Assembly (NCBI GenBank): GCA_003155565.1
Contig: PMDM01000376.1
Coordinates: 953-7,747, forward strand
Length of the DNA stretch: 6,795 bases
Origin: Methylococcaceae bacterium
GTDB lineage: Bacteria > Pseudomonadota > Gammaproteobacteria > Methylococcales > Methylomonadaceae
Direction: 5' to 3'
Shown in pieces: positions 1 to 5,400 of the stretch. Made by a program: the position numbers and the translations under genes. Within the stretch, counting starts at the first letter, position 1. Each line of letters starts with the position of its first letter. A model generated the notes under the pieces. That model saw only the letters and a list, made by a program, of their open reading frames with translations, was not told where the DNA came from and made no database searches.

Positions 1-35
1 CTGGCGGCATTCCCACGCCGGAGCGTAGGAACGAT
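1..35. repeat. Short hairpin-forming intergenic repeat
   Basis: TTCCCACGC (10-18) and GCGTAGGAA (23-31) form a 9-bp stem with one G-U type mismatch around a four-base CGGA loop. The style (cgttcc-acgctccggcgt-gggaatgc read on the minus strand) resembles small dispersed palindromes common between genes in gammaproteobacteria. It lies about 20 bases beyond the minus-strand stop codon of the DUF1566 tail, but no T-run follows it on either strand, so it is not an intrinsic terminator. It may continue beyond the left edge of the window. Confidence 0.55.
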
Positions 36-52
36 AAAAAATGGTTAAAGCG

Positions 53-208
53 TTAAAAAGCCCGAACAGCCCGAACATAAAGTGAGTTGAACTTACCGTA
101 GGTGAGCTGGTAGCCAACGTCGAAGCCCTGATCCCACGCAACGTTAGCAACGTCCTCCGTAGAGCTCCAGTAGTAGTCATTAGCAAAACCACCCACAACA
201 CCCGCAAC
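53..208 (-). pseudogene. Orphan C-terminal tail of a DUF1566 (C-type-lectin-like) domain
   Basis: Read on the minus strand, positions 208 down to 53 encode about 51 residues ending in a TAA stop. The tail contains the motifs GGFANDYYWSSTE, AW-Q-F--G-Q and the terminal LYVRAVRAF. These match, from memory, the end of DUF1566/Fib_succ_major-type domains, which adopt a C-type lectin fold and are usually found on exported or surface proteins. Only one sense codon (AAA) separates the start of the similarity from an in-frame TAA at 212-214. There is no start codon and no N-terminal half, so this cannot be a working gene here. The putative variable positions use almost only codons ending in C or T, as expected if AAC/AAT codons had been altered at their adenines. 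It may therefore derive from a diversity-generating retroelement target. Family recognition is fairly firm; the retroelement link is inference, and no reverse transcriptase is in the window. Confidence 0.7.
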
Positions 209-239
209 TTTTTAATTGCCACGTTTTTTATACGCTTTT

Positions 240-302
240 TCAATGGGGAGGCAATAGCCAAGGAGTTTTGTATCTCTCCTAGACTCCAGAGCGGGAACGA
301 TG
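240..302. repeat. Degenerate intergenic repeat with small inverted repeats
   Basis: AGGAG (261-265) is answered by CTCCT (276-280) around a short AT-rich loop. The element ends in ACTCCAGAGCGGGAACGATG, which resembles a worn copy of the 'gttcc-acgctccagcgt-ggaac' palindromes, related in style to positions 1-35. It is judged a repeat relic by appearance only; no second full copy is present in the window. Confidence 0.3.
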
Positions 303-341
303 AAACTAGAAAAAACAGTTGGGCATCCAAAATCCCGTTAA

Positions 342-377
342 CCCTTCAACAGGGCTCTCCTGAGCGCAGCCGAAGGG
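342..377 (+). repeat. Palindromic dispersed repeat, copy A
   Basis: The copy begins CCCTTCAACAGGGCTCTCC and ends CGCAGCCGAAGGG, so its ends form an imperfect palindrome. It shares about 30 of 34 bases with the reverse complement of 885-919. Repeats built on cttcgacaaggctc...gtcgaagg are common intergenic palindromes in gammaproteobacteria. It is followed by CTCAGGGCGAACAG, another common part of such elements. It lies upstream of the DUF2909 gene. Confidence 0.7.
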
Positions 378-525
378 CTCAGGGCGAACAGCCTAGCACA
401 AGCATCAACTGTCGTTTATAGGATGAAACTTGTCACTTTATACGGTTTTTTATTGCTAGCTATTGGAAATCTGGTTTGGATAACCGAGAATAGGTGCCAA
501 TGTTGACTGTCCTGTATTTCTCATA

Positions 526-780
526 ATGATTAAAGTTATTCTTATTGCCATATTTCTAATGATACTTTTCAGCTTAGGTTCGGCGCTGTATCATCTCGTC
601 AAGCATAAAGAAGATGGCTCGTCCCAAAAAACGGTTAAGGCATTGACTTTTCGCATTGGATTGTCCGTCCTGCTATTCATTTTCTTGTTTATCTTGGTGG
701 CGACGGGAATCATCAAACCTCACGGTATTGGTAGCAAAATACATCCGCAGAAATACACAGCTAGTGAAAGTATAAAATAA
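526..780 (+). CDS. Small two-helix membrane protein, DUF2909 family
   Basis: The 84-residue protein has two hydrophobic helices: about residues 2-25 (KVILIAIFLMILFSLGSALY) and about 45-64 (GLSVLLFIFLFILVATGI). They are joined by a charged loop (HLVKHKEDGSSQKTVKALTFR). The pattern S-GSALY-LVKHK near helix 1, TVKALTFRIGLSV before helix 2, and the ending TGIIKPHGI match the DUF2909 'twin transmembrane' family, usually about 65-75 residues. Family members are often found in the cytochrome c oxidase gene cluster, near the assembly factor CtaG, subunit III and SURF1, so a role in oxidase assembly is often supposed but not shown. Here no oxidase gene flanks it on the right, and only repeats and a gene fragment lie on the left. 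The roughly 14 residues after PHGI look like an unconserved tail. No clear Shine-Dalgarno sequence precedes the ATG, and no strong promoter was recognised. Confidence 0.85.
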   Translation: MIKVILIAIFLMILFSLGSALYHLVKHKEDGSSQKTVKALTFRIGLSVLLFIFLFILVATGIIKPHGIGSKIHPQKYTASESIK

Positions 781-800
781 CAACAGGAAACCCTGAACAA

Positions 801-862
801 GTTGATTCCGGTCATGGTTCGACCGTTCGACAAGATCACGGCTCACCACGAACGGAATCAAC
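801..862. repeat. Nested inverted repeat downstream of the DUF2909 gene
   Basis: GTTGATTCCG (801-810) is the exact reverse complement of CGGAATCAAC (853-862). Inside it, CCGTTCG (823-829) pairs with CGAACGG (849-855). The right arm reads continuously as CGAACGGAATCAAC, while the left arm is interrupted by about 13 bases, as if an ancestral 14-bp arm had gained an insertion or local duplication. The inner text (gttcgacaag..ctcaccacgaacgg) is typical of dispersed gammaproteobacterial palindromes. It could give a stem in the 3' end of the DUF2909 transcript, but there is no T-run after it to make a standard terminator. Confidence 0.6.
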
Positions 863-884
863 AGGTTACCGTTCGTTCTGGATT

Positions 885-919
885 CCTTCGACTACGCTCA
901 GGAGAGCCTTGTCGAAGGA
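885..919 (-). repeat. Palindromic dispersed repeat, copy B (inverted)
   Basis: CCTTCGACTACGCTCAGGAG...CTTGTCGAAGGA is the inverted counterpart of 342-377, with about four differences over 34 bases. CCTTCGAC at one end pairs with GTCGAAGG at the other, so a copy can fold on itself. Together the two copies bracket the DUF2909 gene in opposite orientation. Confidence 0.7.
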
Positions 920-1061
920 GTGTGCAAAGATTCATTAAGCTGATAAAACAAAAATCATCTAACCACTAAAATATTTTGTAATTGACGGGTACATGACAGT
1001 AACGCTAGATTTTGAATAGCGCATTTACGAAAGGAAATGTTCCAACTGGTTAATTAAAAGA

Positions 1062-1422
1062 AGAAAAAGTCGGCCTATAAGCCGGGTTCTGTCGAGAGCA
1101 GCCATTCATCTAGGCTGCAAGTCGCCTTGCAGCTCAAGCAATCTACCCAGGAACCGCGCGGACCACGCTATATTCCTCTATTTGATCTTGCTCCGGGTGG
1201 GGTTTACCGTGCCGCCCCTGTTACCAGTTGCGCGGTGCGCTCTTACCGCACCTTTTCACCCTTACCCCAGCACTTTTACAAGTGCTGGGGCGGTATATTT
1301 TCTGTGGCACTTTCCGTAGGTTCACACCTCCCAGGCGTTACCTGGCACCCTGCCCAATGGAGCCCGGACTTTCCTCCATTTTATCTCGCGATAAAACAGC
1401 GACTGCCCAGCCGACTCTTTCT
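1062..1422 (-). ncRNA. rnpB: RNase P RNA, bacterial type A (rnpB)
   Basis: This is the catalytic RNA of ribonuclease P, which removes 5' leaders from precursor tRNAs with the small protein RnpA. On the minus strand the 5' part carries the conserved GAGGAAAGTCCGGGCTCCA (1358-1376) followed by GGGCAGGGTGCCAGGTAACG and CCTGG. The 3' part carries ACAGAACCCGGCTTATAGGC (1073-1092), the universal region that pairs to close the P4 pseudoknot. AGAAAGAGTCGGC at the 5' end pairs with GCCGACTTTTTCT at the 3' end to form P1, which sets the ends to within a few bases. A perfect 11-bp stem (CCCCAGCACTT 1265-1275 with AAGTGCTGGGG 1280-1290, loop TTAC) fits the P12 arm. The length of about 361 nt is normal for type A. 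The plus-strand reading frames across it are spurious. A T-rich tract (1054-1069) follows P1 and may help termination or 3' processing. Confidence 0.97.
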
Positions 1423-1429
1423 GAATCGA

Positions 1430-1460
1430 ATTATACCGTAACCGGGTGATGGGCGTTGAA
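1430..1460 (-). promoter_or_regulatory. rnpB promoter
   Basis: A perfect TATAAT lies at 1430-1435 on the minus strand, 7 bases before the predicted first nucleotide of RNase P RNA at about 1422. The best -35 candidate is TTCAAC (1455-1460), a weak match with a 19-bp spacer. The -10 position relative to the RNA end makes the call credible even though the -35 is poor. Confidence 0.7.
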
Positions 1461-1614
1461 AAAGACTGTTATAAATTAAATTTTCTGCCACACGCAAAAA
1501 GAGAATGAGATAAACTTGAAAACCTATTTAAAACCCATTTGAAAGTAGTCTACGATTGAGAAGCTTATTAAGATACCAAAATTTAGATAATAATTAGCGA
1601 GACAAAGAAAACAT

Positions 1615-2301
1615 ATGGACGAGATCGTCAAAGGTATATTTAGCGCACCTTTAGCTACAGTTTTTGTTGTTGCTGGAGTTGTATTTTTGTTTGTTGCTGT
1701 AGTTGGCAATATTAGTGGAAAAATCGAACCAGACATCAAGGGACGATTCATTTCCGGGATACTCGGCTTGGCATTCATAGGTATCGGCCTTGCAATACAT
1801 TTCACGCAAATGGTGACAGACACTACAACTTTAGCAACAGAAATACCAACTCAGAAGAAGATCGACAAAGCCACTGAAACGTCCCAAACGCCCACAGAAA
1901 GAGAAACAAAAGCGCCTAACAAAGCAATTGTTTCGATACCAAATACTGAAATAAAAGAATCGACCACGGCAGCAGCCACTATCGCCACAGAGGTGATCGA
2001 AGCGGGTTGCAGCTTTTTAGCCAATCAGATTGAAGGCGATCCGGGTTCAACCAACATTGTAGCCTGCCCTGCCGGATGTGACGAAGAAAGTGTTATCTAT
2101 GGCACCGATGTTTACACAGGTCACTCCTATATCTGCGTTGCTGCTATCCATGCCGGTCTGATCAATTCGCAACAAGGGGGTTCAGTAGGGGTAATCATCG
2201 AAAAAGGCCACCCCGCTTATCGCGGCTCAACACGGCACAAAGTCCATTCTTACGACTACGGAAAGTACGGCGTTTCCTTCCGGCTCACCCCGGTTAAATA
2301 A
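1615..2301 (+). CDS. Membrane-anchored protein with C-terminal LCCL domain
   Basis: The protein has 228 residues. Two hydrophobic helices occur at about 11-31 (PLATVFVVAGVVFLFVAVVG) and 45-63 (FISGILGLAFIGIGLAIHF). The basic loop between them (K36, K42, R44) is probably cytoplasmic, placing the C-terminus in the periplasm. Residues 67-125 form a Thr/Lys/Glu/Pro-rich, probably disordered linker. Residues about 130-226 match the LCCL fold (Limulus factor C, cochlin, Lgl1). They show C132, the CPAGC pair C151/C155, GTDVYTGHSYICVAAIHAG with C174, a GG-VGVIIEKG strand, AYRGS, and V-S---YG-YGVSF at the end. All four cysteines that form two disulfides in cochlin are in equivalent places, which suits an oxidising compartment. 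LCCL domains are thought to bind lipids, lipopolysaccharide or other surface molecules; the ligand here is unknown. ATG 1615 gives a complete N-terminal helix, but only a weak purine-rich stretch precedes it. The gene stands alone, divergent from rnpB and convergent with the DUF748 gene. Confidence 0.85.
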   Translation: MDEIVKGIFSAPLATVFVVAGVVFLFVAVVGNISGKIEPDIKGRFISGILGLAFIGIGLAIHFTQMVTDTTTLATEIPTQKKIDKATETSQTPTERETKAPNKAIVSIPNTEIKESTTAAATIATEVIEAGCSFLANQIEGDPGSTNIVACPAGCDEESVIYGTDVYTGHSYICVAAIHAGLINSQQGGSVGVIIEKGHPAYRGSTRHKVHSYDYGKYGVSFRLTPVK

Positions 2302-2343
2302 GGAAACTTATTATTTCGAATCAACCCGTAAGATGTACTCAAT

Positions 2344-2416
2344 GTAGGATGTGCCGAGGTATACGAGATGCATCAATCGAGACAACGAACGATGCGCTTC
2401 CCTTCGTTCAGCACAG
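2344..2416. repeat. Intergenic inverted repeat between convergent genes
   Basis: GTAGGATGTGCCGAGG at the left and CCTTCGTTCAGCACA at the right form an imperfect large hairpin: TGTGCCGA (2350-2357) faces TCAGCACA (2408-2415). Inside are the palindrome GATGCATC (2367-2374) and CGATGCGC (2390-2397). The text is of the 'taggatgtgctga..gcgcatcg' type often repeated between genes in gammaproteobacteria. It lies between the converging LCCL and DUF748 genes, where it could slow or block read-through, but it has no T-run. Confidence 0.55.
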
Positions 2417-2439
2417 AGCTATGTTTTTGCCTTTTTCCT

Positions 2440-2473
2440 GACGCCGGACGAGGCAACACGCCCATCCGGCGTT
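2440..2473. repeat. REP-like palindrome downstream of the DUF748 gene
   Basis: ACGCCGGA (2441-2448) and TCCGGCGT (2465-2472) form an exact 8-bp stem around a 16-base loop. On the minus strand it reads ACGCCGGATGGGCGTGTTGC..., which recalls enterobacterial REP units (GCCGGATGCGGCG). It starts about 26 bases beyond the DUF748 stop codon, so it would form a stem at the 3' end of that mRNA. It is followed by A-rich rather than T-rich sequence on that strand, so simple intrinsic termination is unlikely. Confidence 0.5.
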
Positions 2474-2498
2474 GGATCTATCAATAGAAAACACAAGC

Positions 2499-5400
2499 TC
2501 AATTGGTTTTCAAGGACAAGGCACTGACAATATCCTTACCGTCCCGTTTAGGATCCAGCGCAGAATCCAGGATAAAAATGCGTTCGTTGGGTACGCCACC
2601 TTTCTGGACGATGTACTTGGCGATGGATTGCGAGCGTTCGGAAGCCAGTTCTTTGAGGCGTTCGGGTTGGGGCTTGATGATTTCCGACATCTTTTGCTTC
2701 GCGACTTGGTAAAAATCTCCGGTAAGCGGATTAAGCAACTTCGGCGTACCAAAAATTGATTTCTCACCCATCGTGGGAAATTTTTTGATGAAGGCATCAG
2801 CAAGCAAATCATTGTAGTCATCTTCTGATAGTTTGAAGTGTTCTACGCGTACATTCCTTTCTTCTTCTTTGCTGAGTTCTGCAGCTTTTGTAGTCTTGAG
2901 TTGTTCCAATAAAGCTGCTTCACGGAGAATCGGCCAATCCTGCTCTTCAAAAGCCGCACCTTTGATTTCAAGGTTAAGTACAGGCTTCTCTTTCAATGCT
3001 TTTGCCACGTCATCCAATTTCTTCATTTCCTTAGCGTCCAAAGCATTCTTGCCAGGCGCAAAACCGATAACGCTTAAGTTTTCCTCACTGCCCACCAAAG
3101 ACGCAATGGCGTTGAATGGCGAAGTGACTATTTTGGTCAACACATTGACCAAGGCATCAACAATAATCCCGCCTATGCTGAATTCAGGGTCTTCCAGGCT
3201 CCCGGTCAAGGGCACATCCAGTTTTATTTTGCCGTCAGAATCTTTAAGCAACGCAATTGCCAACTCAAGCGGCAGCGATACGGCATCTGGGTTATCCACT
3301 TTTTCACCCAATTCAAGCTGGTCAATCAAGATACTATTGGAAGCCTGCAATTTACCTTTTTCTACTTGATACTTCAAGCCTAAAGTCAACTTACCTTTTT
3401 CAATTTTGTAACCGGCAAACTGCACCATATAGGGCGTCACCAACGGCATGGGCAAGCCGTCGAATTTAAGGCTTACATCATAATTGCCTAGATAAGGACT
3501 TATCTCTCCAGCTATATCTACAGGCGCAATATCGTACGCGCTGCCTTTCAAATCAACTTTAATGGTTGCTTTCTGATCAGAAGAAACCCCTTTTGCGCCG
3601 CCATCCAGGCTTTCAATTTGTGCGGCAAAAGGCAGTATCAATGAAAGGTCGGCAAAATCCGAAGAACCATCAACGATTTTTACCAGACCCAATTTGAAAA
3701 CCGGTTTACTGTTTTGCGTCGCTTTGCTTTGTGCCACCTTGACGGCGGGTTTCGCTGGTTTTGCGGATTTGTCTGGCAAACCTTTATCGGCAATCATGAT
3801 GTCAGAGAAGTTGATGGTTTTATCTTTCCTGATGGTGACCTTGGCATAGGGTTTTTCAATCAATAAGGTCTCAGCACTAAATCGGGTCGCCAACAGGTCA
3901 ACATCCAGGTCTTTAAATGTCAGGTTCTTCCATTTGATAAAATCTTTATTTAGGATCTTGTCGCGGGTCAATAAATCGGCGACCCCTGTGTTGCCTTTGA
4001 ACTTAACATCCAGTGGTTTTTCAGGCGGCTGCTGGATAGCAAGTTTGCCGTCAATGTTGAATTTGCCGTCCAACACATAAAGACGCGCAAATTTATCGAC
4101 ATAAGGCTGGAATTTTTCAAGGTCTATATCTTTCACAGCCACATCAATTTTTGCAGCAAGGGGCGAGATGACGGCGTCGCCTTTCAGTTTGATAGATCCC
4201 GTTTTGTTTACGCCGATATCGAGTTGAAAAGGAAGTTTCGCTTCGGGTTTGTTGGTGATGTTATTGACTTTCAGGTAGATCGGCTTAGCCGTCATTGTTG
4301 CTGGTTTCTTGAGTGACCTATCCTCAAAATTTACCATGTAATTATTCAATTCTAAGGTAGCTATATTTAGCAGCCAATCTTTTTCGGGTAAAATCGGCTG
4401 TGCAGCCGCAGTAGTAACAGTGGCTGCGGTTTTCACGTCTTCCTTGAAGTCAACGGTTTTGGCGGTAGCGTAATCAGGCCGGGTAGCTTCCACTTTTTTG
4501 CCTTCCGGCGTTGAAACCAGCTTTTGATAATTAAGTGAGCCGTCGGGATTGAGCCAAGCCTGAAATTCGGCATCTTTCGAGGTAATCGATGCTATCTTGA
4601 CTTCCCTATTTTTTAAGTCGACTTCCATGTCGCTAAGGCCAAAAGCCGGAATTTTGATTAAGGTTGCGTTTTCGCCTTTTTCAGCCAGATGCAAATCGTG
4701 AAATTCAAACTTGCCGTGGCTAACATGAATATCCTTGGCTTTCTGGGTTAAGCCCAATTGATAGGTTGTTTCCAAGGTTAGCTCAGGAATTTTGACTTCG
4801 ACCTTTTGCTGGTTAAGACCATTTAACAAAAGATTCTTGATCGCTATAGTGGCTTTGTTCGCAGCTACTTTAAGTCCGTCCTTGGTTTGGTTAACAGTCA
4901 CATCTGTTTCATGACTGAAATTAGGGATGGAAACAGTTATCGGATCGGATGCCTGATTAGAAAACTGTAGGTCGCGGCTATCCAGTTTGGCTTTTTTGAC
5001 CACGATATCCAAGTTGTTTTTGGCAATAGTGACAGTGGCATCGGTTTCAATGGAAAAAAACGGTGTTTTAAGCTGATTTTTTTCGGCGCTTTTATCTGCA
5101 AATTGAAAATCTTTCAGTTCAAACTTGGTTTTCTTGATAGTGACTTTCAGGTCTTTTTCCTCGAAACCGACTTTGTAATCGACATTGAATAACCCATGCC
5201 CTTGCAAATCAAATGCGGCAGTATCCGATAAGGCTAAAGCCAACACTTTTTGTAATTGCACTTTATCCAGTTTTAACCCGCCTTCTGAAAAGACAGGATT
5301 AACCCCGACGCTTGACGTCCAATCCAACTTTCCACCGGATTTAAGCGACATTGTGAAATCTAGTTTGGCTTTGGTTTTGGCCTCAGTGCTTAAACCACTA

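Noticed and set aside
10..31. Hairpin as a rho-independent terminator for the DUF1566 tail
   Set aside because: No T-run follows the stem on the minus strand, and the same kind of palindrome is common as a dispersed repeat.
503..527. TTGACT and CATAAT before the DUF2909 start as a promoter
   Set aside because: The spacer is only 13 bp, and the -10 box would overlap the start codon.
673..861. 62-codon minus-strand reading frame
   Set aside because: It is antisense to the DUF2909 gene and runs into the downstream inverted repeat; no family features.
982..1011. TTGACG ... TAGATT with an 18-bp spacer, a possible plus-strand sigma-70 promoter
   Set aside because: It points into the antisense strand of rnpB, where no gene follows for 600 bases. 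In AT-rich DNA such matches arise by chance.
1127..1449. Two overlapping plus-strand reading frames of 104 and 73 codons
   Set aside because: They lie wholly on the opposite strand of the conserved RNase P RNA, and their apparent peptides are translations of its conserved blocks.
1524..1823. 99-codon minus-strand reading frame
   Set aside because: It overlaps the start of the LCCL protein gene antisense and has no recognisable domain or ribosome binding site.
2833..3369. 178-codon plus-strand reading frame, Ser-rich
   Set aside because: It is antisense to the well-supported DUF748 gene, and its Ser/Ala-rich make-up is what the complement of a Lys/Asp/Leu-rich gene gives. Other plus-strand frames within 2472-6282 fail for the same reason.
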